DNA of 54,162 nt, taken from positions 1-54,162 of the forward strand of contig UQRU01000005.1 of assembly GCA_900543475.1 (NCBI GenBank), written 5' to 3'. The notes under the pieces are model-generated. The model did not search any database and was not told where the DNA came from. It saw nothing but the letters and a program-made list of their open reading frames with translations. A program made the translations under genes and the position numbers. Each line of letters begins with the position of its first letter. The stretch's first letter is position 1. Below, one piece after another: positions 13,857-22,323 of this stretch. This DNA comes from an uncultured Eubacteriales bacterium (GTDB lineage: Bacteria > Bacillota > Clostridia > Christensenellales > CAG-138).

Positions 13857-16328
13857 ATGGAGAACATCGGGCTATGCAAACGGGATATGGCGGTATTGCC
13901 CCAGCGTGAGGCGCTGGCGGCATCCCCCTTTGCATCCCTGGCGTTCGCCCAGGCCATTTTGGAGCGGAACAATACCGCTACCGGCCTGTATACGCCCCTA
14001 CATCTCATATATGCCCCGGAGGAAGCCCAGGCGGAGGCGCCCGCCCCCAAGGTGGAGGTGGATCTGCACCTGACCTTGCCGGCGGAAAAGCAATCCAAGG
14101 CGAAGCAGGAAGCGCCCGGGGAAAGGGTTGTGGAGAGCATGACGGAGCGGATGGTGGAGCGCATCCTGCGGGAGCGGTTCACCATGGAACGCAGCGTCAT
14201 TCGCCAAGCCGCGCCCACCATCCAGAATTTTTACCATACCAGCGTACGCGCCGCCCTGGTGCGGCGGGAGGTATTTTTGCAGGGCCCGGTGGCCCAGGCC
14301 CAGGCCATGGCAACCGGGGCTGCGGCCCGGCAAAAGGCCCCGGAGCCGGTACAGCTGCGCTACGCCCAGGTGCTGCGCCGGAACCAGGAAGCGGGCTTGA
14401 CCGCTTCCACCCGCGCCCCATTGGAGCGGCAGGCGTTTCCTCCGGCCCAGACGGCAGCCCCCAAGGCGCCGCCAGCCCCGGCCGGCGACGCTCAGGCCGT
14501 TCCGGCAGCCCCGGCCGGCGACGCCCAGGCTGTTCCGGCGCAGGCGGCCAGGGCCCAGACGCCCCAGGGCCAAGGGAGTCAGACGCCGATCGTCCCGGCC
14601 CAGGCTGCCCAGACCAGCCGGGGCGGCGCATCCCAAGCCCGGTTGGAACAGGGCGAGGGGGATCAGAGCATGGTTGCCAGCCCTGCGGTCCGGCCGGAGC
14701 CGGGCATGGCGCCGCTGGATCTGCAGCAGGCGACGCTTCCCAGCCAGCCCATTGCCCGGGAGGCTATCCCCGCCGCTCAGCCGGTCCAGACGCAGGGCCA
14801 ATCGGCGCCCTCTCCCCAGGCGGATGCACAGGCGGAGGCGCTGGCCCAGGCCATCCAAGGGCAGCCCAGCTCCAGCCTGACCAGCCCGGCGACCATGACC
14901 TACCGGCAGGCGGCCCAAGAGGAAGGTAGCCGGACAGGCGCCCGGCAGGCAAAAAAGGCCCGGCCCCCTCAAGCGGCCGGCCAGCCGCCCATGGACGTCC
15001 CGCCCCAGGAAAAGGCCGGGGCAGCCCAGCGGGCCCAGGGAGCGTCCCAGGCCAGGCCCAAGGCAACGGCGGCCGAAGAAAAGCAAGCAAGGGAACAGCA
15101 GCCCCCCGCGGGGCAAGACAAAGACATAGCATCCCATTTCGCCCCGGCCCAGCCGGCGGCGGAAGGGGAGGGGCTCCAGCCCGAGAGGGCGGATGGCCAG
15201 CCTGTCATGGCCCAGCGGGCTTTGGGGCAGGAGGCGGCGCCTGGGCCCGTGGGCGAGGCGCTGCAATATGCCCCCATCCCGGAGCCGGGCCAAGCCCCGG
15301 AGCCCGGGCCATCTCTTCGGCAGAGGGCGGCTCGGGAACCGGAAAGGCCCCCGGCCAAAGCCGGGGAAGTCCAAGGGACGGCGGAAGCCCGGACAGTCAA
15401 GGAGGAGGCCCGGCAAACGGCCAAATCGGAAGCGCAGCGCCTCATCCAAGGGGAAGCAAAGCAGGCTGTCCAAGAAGCGGTAGCAGCGGAGCGATCCCCA
15501 CTCCAGGCGAGCCAAGCCTCCCCAGAGGCGGCGCAGCCCCAAGCCCAGCCCGCCCCCATGGCCCAGGCCCCGGCCCAGCCGGTGGCTGCCACAGGCGGGA
15601 TGCAGACGGGAACGCCACTGGTGTACGGCCCCACCCCCCAGGGCGGGGCGGAAGAGGCGATGCAGCTGCCCTGGCACCGGGACTTCCAACCCCTGGGCCA
15701 GCGGACGGCCCAGGCCCTTCCCCAGCAGATGCCGGCGGCAGGGGGCCAGGGAATGGAACGGGTATTCCGGCCTCTGGGCAGCGTAAAGAGCCCGGGCTAT
15801 ATGACCGGGTTCCGGCCCGGGCAAACCCAGGCGGCCACCTTGCCGGTGACAGGGGGAAGCGGCCAATTCCAGCGCCAGCCCCTCACCTATGCGGCCAGCC
15901 GACCGCAGGCGCAGCCGGCCATGGGCTCGGCTCCCAAGGGCGGAGAGAAAGCCGCCCCGGCCCAAGCAGGGTATTCGGAATCCCCATATGTACAGTCCTT
16001 GCCCGGGTGGGCTCGGGATTTCCTACGGGACAGCTTTGAACCAACCAAGCAGAAACAGCCGGCCCAGCCAATGCCCGGCAGCCCGGCAGCCCAAGGGCAG
16101 CCCGGCGCAAGCCCGGCGGGACCATCGGCCCAGCCGGCCAGCCAAATGGTATGGACCGCCCCCGGGTATACCGGCGCCACCGCCCGGATGACCCATAAGA
16201 AAAAACCCGAGACCCAGGAAACGCCGCCCCTTCGGTTTTCCGATGCGGAGATCAAGCGGATGGCCAGCCAGGTTTATACCATCATCCAGGACCGGCTCAA
16301 ACGGGACCAGCGCAGGCTGGGCCTATGA
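13857..16328 (+). CDS. Large Ala/Gln/Pro-rich protein at the tape-measure position
   Basis: An 823-aa protein of low complexity. The N-terminal 130 residues are less repetitive and include a helical, Arg/Glu-rich segment (MTERMVERILRERF). The long middle is dominated by Ala, Gln, Pro and Gly. The C-terminus ends in a conserved-looking helix (FSDAEIKRMASQVYTIIQDR). It has no signal peptide or membrane span. It lies between the chaperone/tube genes and the LysM-gpD genes, where P2 places its tape measure, and I see no other tape-measure candidate. The composition is unlike a classic coiled-coil tape measure, so the function is inferred from position only. Confidence 0.6.
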   Translation: MENIGLCKRDMAVLPQREALAASPFASLAFAQAILERNNTATGLYTPLHLIYAPEEAQAEAPAPKVEVDLHLTLPAEKQSKAKQEAPGERVVESMTERMVERILRERFTMERSVIRQAAPTIQNFYHTSVRAALVRREVFLQGPVAQAQAMATGAAARQKAPEPVQLRYAQVLRRNQEAGLTASTRAPLERQAFPPAQTAAPKAPPAPAGDAQAVPAAPAGDAQAVPAQAARAQTPQGQGSQTPIVPAQAAQTSRGGASQARLEQGEGDQSMVASPAVRPEPGMAPLDLQQATLPSQPIAREAIPAAQPVQTQGQSAPSPQADAQAEALAQAIQGQPSSSLTSPATMTYRQAAQEEGSRTGARQAKKARPPQAAGQPPMDVPPQEKAGAAQRAQGASQARPKATAAEEKQAREQQPPAGQDKDIASHFAPAQPAAEGEGLQPERADGQPVMAQRALGQEAAPGPVGEALQYAPIPEPGQAPEPGPSLRQRAAREPERPPAKAGEVQGTAEARTVKEEARQTAKSEAQRLIQGEAKQAVQEAVAAERSPLQASQASPEAAQPQAQPAPMAQAPAQPVAATGGMQTGTPLVYGPTPQGGAEEAMQLPWHRDFQPLGQRTAQALPQQMPAAGGQGMERVFRPLGSVKSPGYMTGFRPGQTQAATLPVTGGSGQFQRQPLTYAASRPQAQPAMGSAPKGGEKAAPAQAGYSESPYVQSLPGWARDFLRDSFEPTKQKQPAQPMPGSPAAQGQPGASPAGPSAQPASQMVWTAPGYTGATARMTHKKKPETQETPPLRFSDAEIKRMASQVYTIIQDRLKRDQRRLGL
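14475..14540 (+). repeat. 33-bp tandem duplication inside the Ala/Gln/Pro-rich gene
   Basis: Units 14475-14507 and 14508-14540 are identical except for three silent changes. Each encodes APAGDAQAVPA. This shows recent in-frame expansion of the linker region and suggests the protein length varies between strains. Confidence 0.85.
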
Positions 16329-16350
16329 TAACCCCTAGAGGAGGTGCCCC

Positions 16351-17076
16351 ATGCAGATCGGCAAACCAAACCCCAATATGATCATGCCCCTGGAAAAGAT
16401 GTGCATCACCAACAAGACCAACAACAAGAAGATCTATGTGATGTACAATCCCGAGTCCTACGTCCAGGAGCGGGGGGCAAAATACAGCGAGGCCCCGGGC
16501 CTGGCTTCCAATATGCCCAGCATCCAGTTTGTGCACGGAAGCAGCGAGACCCTGCAAATGGAATTGTTCTTCGATACCTATTACGCCGCCAGCATGGTGG
16601 GCGGCAGCGTGGGGGACGTGCTTAAGCTCAACGCCACTGCCCTGGCCCCCGCCCCCGCTAAGATGGACGTGCGCAAATATACCGCCAAGATCTACGACCT
16701 GATGATCATCGATAAAAGCACCCACGTGCCCCCTCTGCTGAAGATCGAATGGGGTTCGCTGCAATTCGAGGGGCATCTGGTAAACTGTAGCCAGAAGTTC
16801 ACCATGTTCAACCAGCTGGGTACCCCGGTGCGGGCCACCTTGCAGGTGACCTTCAAGCAATACATGAAGCCCAGCAAGATCGCGGAGATGAAGCCCAACG
16901 AGTCCCCGGATACCGCCAAGTACCGTACCGTGCATCAGGGGGACGCCTTGTGGAGCTTTTCCGGCCGGGAATACGGCCAGTGCGAGCAATGGCGGGTCAT
17001 CGCCAACGCCAACCAGATCGAAAACCCCCGTTTGCTGGATACCGGCAGCATGATCAAGCTGCCGGCCCTCAAGTAA
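16351..17076 (+). CDS. CIS tube-baseplate adaptor with LysM domain
   Basis: A 241-aa protein of the Afp7/Pvc7 (CIS_tube) family. Residues about 20-180 form the tube-like domain (YVMYNPESYVQERGAKYSEA; LKIEWGSLQFEGHLVN). Residues about 190-240 form a LysM-like module (YRTVHQGDALWSFSGREYG; IENPRLLDTGSMIKLP). In phage and CIS baseplates this component bridges the hub and wedges. It is followed by the gpD gene, as in P2-like tails. Confidence 0.88.
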   Translation: MQIGKPNPNMIMPLEKMCITNKTNNKKIYVMYNPESYVQERGAKYSEAPGLASNMPSIQFVHGSSETLQMELFFDTYYAASMVGGSVGDVLKLNATALAPAPAKMDVRKYTAKIYDLMIIDKSTHVPPLLKIEWGSLQFEGHLVNCSQKFTMFNQLGTPVRATLQVTFKQYMKPSKIAEMKPNESPDTAKYRTVHQGDALWSFSGREYGQCEQWRVIANANQIENPRLLDTGSMIKLPALK

Positions 17077-17103
17077 GGATGCGTTGCAGGAGAGATAGCG
17101 GGA

Positions 17104-18204
17104 ATGGATACAGGGTCCTATCAGTTTAAAAGCCTGGAAAATAAATACGACGGGTTTCGCGCGCCGGCCTTTGAGGTATCCGTGGACGGCAAGACCCTGG
17201 AAAGCTCCAAATTCCATTTTTCCTCCATCACCGTGGACATCGATGCCGGGGAGGGCGCGGGAGGGTGCAGCTTTACCGTGGAATCCCAGTATGACTACGA
17301 GGGCAGCAAGTGGAACAACAGCCTGCTGGATACCATCCAGGTGGGCAACAAGATCGAGATCAAAGCCGGCTATGTGCGCAAGGAATCCATCTTCTTTGGG
17401 TTTGTAGACGACTTTACCATCAACTATTCAGCCAACGGCGCCCCCAGCATCAGCGTAAACGGCATCGATGCCAAAGGGTACCTGATGAACGCCCAGGATC
17501 GGAAATATATGCAGGAAAAATCCACCACCACCGTGGTGAAGGAGATCCTCAACGAATGCGTTTCCAAGGGCTATGCCAAAAAGGTCAAGGTGGGCGCCAT
17601 CAAGGATTTCGATGCGGAGCTGATCCAGGAGGAAATGGACGATTATCATTTCCTGTGCTTCCTGGCCCGCACCTATAACCTGACCTTTACCGTGATCGAC
17701 GGGGAGATCGTATTCGATTCCCTGATGCGCAAGACCAGCTCCATCATCGAGCTGAACCTGGGGGTCAGCCTTTTGCAATTCTCCAAGACCGTGTCCCTGC
17801 GCAAGCAGATCGGCAAGGTGGTGGTCTACGGCATCGACCCCAAGACCCTGAAACCCATCTCCGGGGAGGCCACCGATACCAGCGCCTCGGGCTCGGGGAA
17901 GGAGGCCGGGGATATCGCCCGGGGCTTTAACGGCATGGTGCTCAAGGAGATCAACTTCTTCGTGCAAACCCCGGAGGAGTGCAAGGAGCTGGCCCAGGCC
18001 ATCTTCGATCAGCGGGCCTATTCCTTCGTATCCGGCAAGGGCCGGTGCGTGGGCCTGCCGGAGCTGATCCCCGGCCGGTATATCACCTTGAAGGGGTTTG
18101 ATAAATCCACGGCGGATAAGTATTTTATCAGCAAGGTGACCCACGAGTTCAGCGAGGACGGATATTATACCAGCTTTGAGGTAAAGGGAGCTAAAAGTAA
18201 ATGA
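17104..18204 (+). CDS. Baseplate hub protein, gpD/VgrG N-terminal type
   Basis: A 366-aa late-control-D type hub protein (gp27-like). It forms the trimeric hub on which the tube is built. It has the N-terminal barrel (FEVSVDGKTLESSKF), a second barrel (IFFGFVDDFTINYSANG) and the C-terminal KVTHEFSEDGYYTSFEVKG typical of the family. The stop codon overlaps the next ATG (ATGA), so hub and spike halves are coupled but on separate polypeptides, unlike Afp8. Confidence 0.88.
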   Translation: MDTGSYQFKSLENKYDGFRAPAFEVSVDGKTLESSKFHFSSITVDIDAGEGAGGCSFTVESQYDYEGSKWNNSLLDTIQVGNKIEIKAGYVRKESIFFGFVDDFTINYSANGAPSISVNGIDAKGYLMNAQDRKYMQEKSTTTVVKEILNECVSKGYAKKVKVGAIKDFDAELIQEEMDDYHFLCFLARTYNLTFTVIDGEIVFDSLMRKTSSIIELNLGVSLLQFSKTVSLRKQIGKVVVYGIDPKTLKPISGEATDTSASGSGKEAGDIARGFNGMVLKEINFFVQTPEECKELAQAIFDQRAYSFVSGKGRCVGLPELIPGRYITLKGFDKSTADKYFISKVTHEFSEDGYYTSFEVKGAKSK

Positions 18205-18950
18205 GCAACGACGCCAGCAGCTATATGCGAAAATCCGGGGTCATCCTGGCCGAGGTCACCAATATCAAGGACCCGGATAACCTGAACCGGCTCAAATGCA
18301 AGCCCGTCACCGCGGACAAGGACGTGGGGGAGACGGATTGGTGCTTTTGCATGGCGCCCACGGGGGGGCAGGGTTACGGCCAGTTTTTCTTTCCCAAGGT
18401 AGGGGACTTGGTGCTGCTTACCTACCTGGGCGGGGATGTGCACCATCCCATCGTATTGGGCAGCTATTGGGCCAACGACATCAAAGCCCCCTATAGCATA
18501 AAGGACGGGGTCAACGAGATCCGGTGCATCAAGACCCCCGCCGGCATAGAGATCAAGCTGGAGGATACCGAAAAAAAGGAAAAGCTCACCCTGACCACCC
18601 CGTCGGGCGCCATGCTCCAGCTGGACGATGAAAACAAGAGCCTGGCCCTACAGGATAAAAACGGGGAAAACAAGCTGACCATCCTGTGGGAAAAAGGGGA
18701 GATCACCCTGGCGGCCAAGACCAAGCTCACCCTTAGCGCAGGGGAGACCAGCCTGGTGCTGGAATCCGCCGGCAACATCACCGGCAAGGGAAACAAGACC
18801 ATCTCCTTCACCGGTACGGATGTGGAACACAAGGCCAACAGCGGCTTTACCGCCAACGGCAGCCAGGTGGAGATCAAGTCCAACGGCCTGCTGAACGTAC
18901 AGGCGTCCGGCAATACCACCATCAAGGGCGCCCTGGTGCAGATCAACTGA
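18201..18950 (+). CDS. Spike protein, gpV/VgrG C-terminal type
   Basis: A 249-aa central spike. Residues about 10-110 form the OB-fold gp5/gpV domain (DPDNLNRLKCKPV; FFFPKVGDLVLLTYLGGDVH). Residues 120-249 form a beta-helix with repeating short strands (LTLSAGETSLVLESAGN; VEIKSNGLLNVQASGNTTIK). It would trimerise and be capped by the PAAR-like DUF4280 protein encoded at 34864. It completes the hub started by the upstream gene. Confidence 0.9.
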   Translation: MSNDASSYMRKSGVILAEVTNIKDPDNLNRLKCKPVTADKDVGETDWCFCMAPTGGQGYGQFFFPKVGDLVLLTYLGGDVHHPIVLGSYWANDIKAPYSIKDGVNEIRCIKTPAGIEIKLEDTEKKEKLTLTTPSGAMLQLDDENKSLALQDKNGENKLTILWEKGEITLAAKTKLTLSAGETSLVLESAGNITGKGNKTISFTGTDVEHKANSGFTANGSQVEIKSNGLLNVQASGNTTIKGALVQIN

Positions 18951-18967
18951 GCCCGGAAGGAGGCAGC

Positions 18968-19375
18968 ATGGGCAGCAAGGACTTTTTGGGCAGCGGCTTA
19001 AAATTCCCGTTGCAGATCGACCGGCGGACAGGAAAGATCGCCATGTCCCTCTTTGAGGAAGATATAGAAGAAGCGGTGCGCATCATCATCCAGACCTCCA
19101 TCGGGGAGCGGGTGATGCGGCCGGAGTTTGGCTCCAATGTGGCGGAGTACGCCTTTTCCCCCATGGCCCACAATTCCAAATCCGCCATCGCTTACGATGT
19201 GCAGGAGCAGCTGCTGCTCCAGGAGCCCCGGATCGTGGACGTGGAGGTGGAGACCCAGGAGCAGGACGGCAATGCCGGCACCCTGCTCATCCAGGTGGAG
19301 TATACCGTGCGCAATACCAATAACCGGTATAACCGGGTATACCCCTTTTATCTGAACGAGGGAGCGGAAGAATGA
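18968..19375 (+). CDS. Baseplate wedge protein gp25
   Basis: A 135-aa gp25/gpW-family protein that links the sheath to the baseplate. It has the typical start DFLGSGLKFPLQIDRRTGKI, the helix IEEAVRIIIQTSIGERVMRP and the EFGSNV motif. It overlaps the next gene by 4 bp. Confidence 0.92.
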   Translation: MGSKDFLGSGLKFPLQIDRRTGKIAMSLFEEDIEEAVRIIIQTSIGERVMRPEFGSNVAEYAFSPMAHNSKSAIAYDVQEQLLLQEPRIVDVEVETQEQDGNAGTLLIQVEYTVRNTNNRYNRVYPFYLNEGAEE

Positions 19376-22299
19376 ACAAGCCCATCCTGGACCCGCGGAC
19401 CAAGGAAGACCTGATGGACCTGATCCAGCGCCGGGCGGGGGAATACGTCCCGGAATGGCGCTACGAACAGGGGGATGAAACCGACCCCGGGGCGGCCATC
19501 GCCACCCTGTTCGGGGAGATGTTTTATCAGACCATCGACCGGTTCAACCTGTTGCCGCAGAAGCATTATACGGAATTTTTAAACCTGCTGGGGGTGCCCG
19601 GGCCGGGGGTGACCCCTGCGTGCGGATTGGTGCGCTTTGAGGCCAGCGGGGATGGCGGGCCGGTGCCGGTGCCGGCGGGTACGGAGATCTTTGCCGCCGC
19701 CCAGGAGGAGGACGGCACGGATACGGTGTTTTCCACCACCCACCGGATCGAGGCCATTACCGCCAGCTTGGCGGAAGCGTATTACGTGGACCCCGAGGCG
19801 GGCCGGATCGAGCGGCTGGATCTTTCCAAGGAGCAGCCCTTCTTCGCCCCCACCGGGGAGGAAAACCTGCAACGGCATCGGTTCGCCTTTGCCCAGAACC
19901 AGGTGCTGGACCTGCAAGGCCCCTGCGAATTGCAGATCTCCCTGCGGCAGACCGCCCGGTTTCTGGAGGCTGCCACCGCTACCATCCTGGGAGACCCGGA
20001 ACGGGCCACCTGGCGGTACTTTGACGGGACGGATCATCCGGCCTTTGACCGGGTGCAGGCGGAGGGCGGCATCCTGCGGCTGTTTAAGGAGGGGGAGCAG
20101 GCCCTTTGCCCGGAGGAGGACGGCAACATTTACGTCTATTGCGACGTGAGCCCCAAGGTGGAGGGCGCCATCCAGCTCAGCGGCATCGCCCTGCGGAGCA
20201 TGATCTCCCAAAGCGTGGCTGCGGACGGGGCCTCCAACAACGACATCCCCATCTCCCTGGAAGCGGGCGGCTATTGCTTTGGCCGGCGGCCCGCCCCCTA
20301 TGAGATGTTCTACATCCGCTCCGACCGGGTATTCTGCAAGCGGGGCGCCCGGGTGAACCTGGGGCTGGATATCGTGCCGGTGATCTACTCCACCGTGGGG
20401 GACGAACCCCAATACGAATTCAACAAGCGGATCATCGATAAGAACGATGCGGTGCGCATCCTGCCGGACGATGTGTTCGTAGAGCAGGTGGTGTGGGAGT
20501 ATTACAACGGCACCGGCTGGGCCAAGCTGGCGGTGGGCGGCAACGAAAACCCCTTCTCCTGCAAGCAGACGGGGGCGCTGCTGGTGCTGTTTACGGTGCC
20601 GGAGGATATGTCGGCCGCCACGGTCAATGCGGAAACCGGCTACTATATCCGGGCCCGGGTGGTGAACGTGGAAAATTACCTGAGCACCATTCCCCGCTGG
20701 ATCCTGCCCTTTGTGAAGGGGATCCAATGCAATTTCCAGTACGACCACCTGCGGCCAGCCCAGGCCGTGCGGGCCTGGAACAACGCCAACCTGACCGAGC
20801 TCCTGGAAGCGGAGGGGATCACGGACCTGGCTATGACCGTCTACGATCCTTTGCCCCCTCATCCCCGGGCCATGTATCTGCGCTTTGACGGGTCGCCCCA
20901 CGGCATGCCCCTGTCCATGCTGCTGCAGATCGCCGGGGAGACCATCCTGCCCAGCAAGATCCTCTTCGAGGCCTGGGACGGGACCGGGTTCGCCCAGGTG
21001 CGCACGGTGGATCAAACCAAGAACCTGCGCTATACAGGCACAGCGTTCCTATATATTTCCCAGCCGGTGCCCGAGGCCACCTTTTTCGGGGAAACGGGTT
21101 GCTGGTTGCGGATGAGCCTGAGCTCCTTCACCCCCTTGACCCGGCCCGCGCCCCAGATCACGGGGCTGGACTTCAACATCGTGGAAGCCCGGCAGCAGCA
21201 GCGGGGAGCGGATCAGTACTTCAGCACGGAAGCCTATGAGGTGGATAAGACCCTGGAGCTGTTGGAGACCCCGGTGCTGGAATGCCAGGTGTGGGTGGAT
21301 GAAGCCGGGGAGCTGTCCGCCGCCCAGATGGCCCAGCTGGAAGCCCAGCTGCCCGGCCGGGTCCGGGTGGAACGGGAGGAAGGGCTGGTGACCCATTGCT
21401 ATGTGCGCTGGGAGCAGGTACCCAATCTGCTGTTGGCGGGGGGCGAGGACCGGGTCTATGAGCTGGACGCCCTGGCAGGGATCATCCGCTTTGGAAACAG
21501 CCGCAACGGCAAGGTGCCGCCCAAGGGTATGCTGAACATCCGGGTGGCCTATTCCTATGGCGGCGGCGCGGTGGGCAACCTGCCTGCGGGCCAGGTGAAC
21601 GCCCTGGTGGGCTCCCTGCCCCGGATCACCGGCGTGACCAACATCAGCCCCATGAGCGGCGGCACCGACCCCACCCCCATGGAAAAGATCGAACGCTTGG
21701 GCAACAAATGCATCCGCCATCGGGGCAGGGCCCTAGGGGCATCGGATTTTGAACAGATGGTGCTCTTCCGGTTCTCCCGGGCCGCCCATGTGAAATGCTT
21801 CTCCAATACGGATCAAAAGGGCCGCCACGCCCCGGGTCATGTATGTTTGGTGGTGATGGGCAAGGACCTTTCCGAGACCGCCATGGGCTATAACCTGTGC
21901 CGGGAGATCTACGACTACCTGGCGGAACGGTGCGACTGCAACCTGATCGCCGGGGAGCGGCTCCATGTGGTGCCTTCCACGGAGATGACGGTCCATGTTA
22001 CCGCCCAGGTGCAGCTGTGGGATCTGGATCAGGCGGCCACCACCCAACAGGCGCTGGCGGGCCATATCGCCGCCTTGATCGAAAAGACCTGGCGCAGCCG
22101 GGAGATCGGCGCACAGATCAACCTGCTGGAGCTGTACCGCACCATTAAGGCCACGCCCAATGTGCGCAGCGTGGAGCGGGTCTCCTGCGAGGGCAGTTAC
22201 TTTGAAGAGGGACGGCGCTGCTTGTGCGCCTTGGATACGGACGACGGATTCCCCTTTGCCACGGTGCGCAGCGGGAATCATACCATCCGGGTCGTGTAA
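19372..22299 (+). CDS. Baseplate assembly protein J, large (Afp11-like)
   Basis: A 975-aa putative baseplate protein. The N-terminus (YEQGDETDPGAAIATLFGEM) is characteristic of the CIS-type J family. The C-terminal 250 residues contain the J core (SYGGGAVGNLPAGQVNALV; VTNISPMSGGTDPTPMEKIE). The middle contains several beta domains. It would form part of the baseplate wedges together with the next protein. The start overlaps gp25. Confidence 0.9.
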   Translation: MNKPILDPRTKEDLMDLIQRRAGEYVPEWRYEQGDETDPGAAIATLFGEMFYQTIDRFNLLPQKHYTEFLNLLGVPGPGVTPACGLVRFEASGDGGPVPVPAGTEIFAAAQEEDGTDTVFSTTHRIEAITASLAEAYYVDPEAGRIERLDLSKEQPFFAPTGEENLQRHRFAFAQNQVLDLQGPCELQISLRQTARFLEAATATILGDPERATWRYFDGTDHPAFDRVQAEGGILRLFKEGEQALCPEEDGNIYVYCDVSPKVEGAIQLSGIALRSMISQSVAADGASNNDIPISLEAGGYCFGRRPAPYEMFYIRSDRVFCKRGARVNLGLDIVPVIYSTVGDEPQYEFNKRIIDKNDAVRILPDDVFVEQVVWEYYNGTGWAKLAVGGNENPFSCKQTGALLVLFTVPEDMSAATVNAETGYYIRARVVNVENYLSTIPRWILPFVKGIQCNFQYDHLRPAQAVRAWNNANLTELLEAEGITDLAMTVYDPLPPHPRAMYLRFDGSPHGMPLSMLLQIAGETILPSKILFEAWDGTGFAQVRTVDQTKNLRYTGTAFLYISQPVPEATFFGETGCWLRMSLSSFTPLTRPAPQITGLDFNIVEARQQQRGADQYFSTEAYEVDKTLELLETPVLECQVWVDEAGELSAAQMAQLEAQLPGRVRVEREEGLVTHCYVRWEQVPNLLLAGGEDRVYELDALAGIIRFGNSRNGKVPPKGMLNIRVAYSYGGGAVGNLPAGQVNALVGSLPRITGVTNISPMSGGTDPTPMEKIERLGNKCIRHRGRALGASDFEQMVLFRFSRAAHVKCFSNTDQKGRHAPGHVCLVVMGKDLSETAMGYNLCREIYDYLAERCDCNLIAGERLHVVPSTEMTVHVTAQVQLWDLDQAATTQQALAGHIAALIEKTWRSREIGAQINLLELYRTIKATPNVRSVERVSCEGSYFEEGRRCLCALDTDDGFPFATVRSGNHTIRVV

Positions 22300-22323
22300 G
22301 CCCGGGAAAGGAGGGACGGGGAT

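Noticed and set aside
13998..15965. 655-codon open frame antisense to the Ala/Gln/Pro-rich gene
   Set aside because: Low-complexity G+C-rich DNA keeps several frames open; only the plus-strand frame fits the operon and has a ribosome site.
18201..18950. Type VI secretion system identity of the locus
   Set aside because: There are gpD/gpV halves but no TssJLM membrane complex, TssK or ClpV; the cap (DUF4255), DUF4280, Afp15-type ATPase and DUF4157 place it with eCIS.
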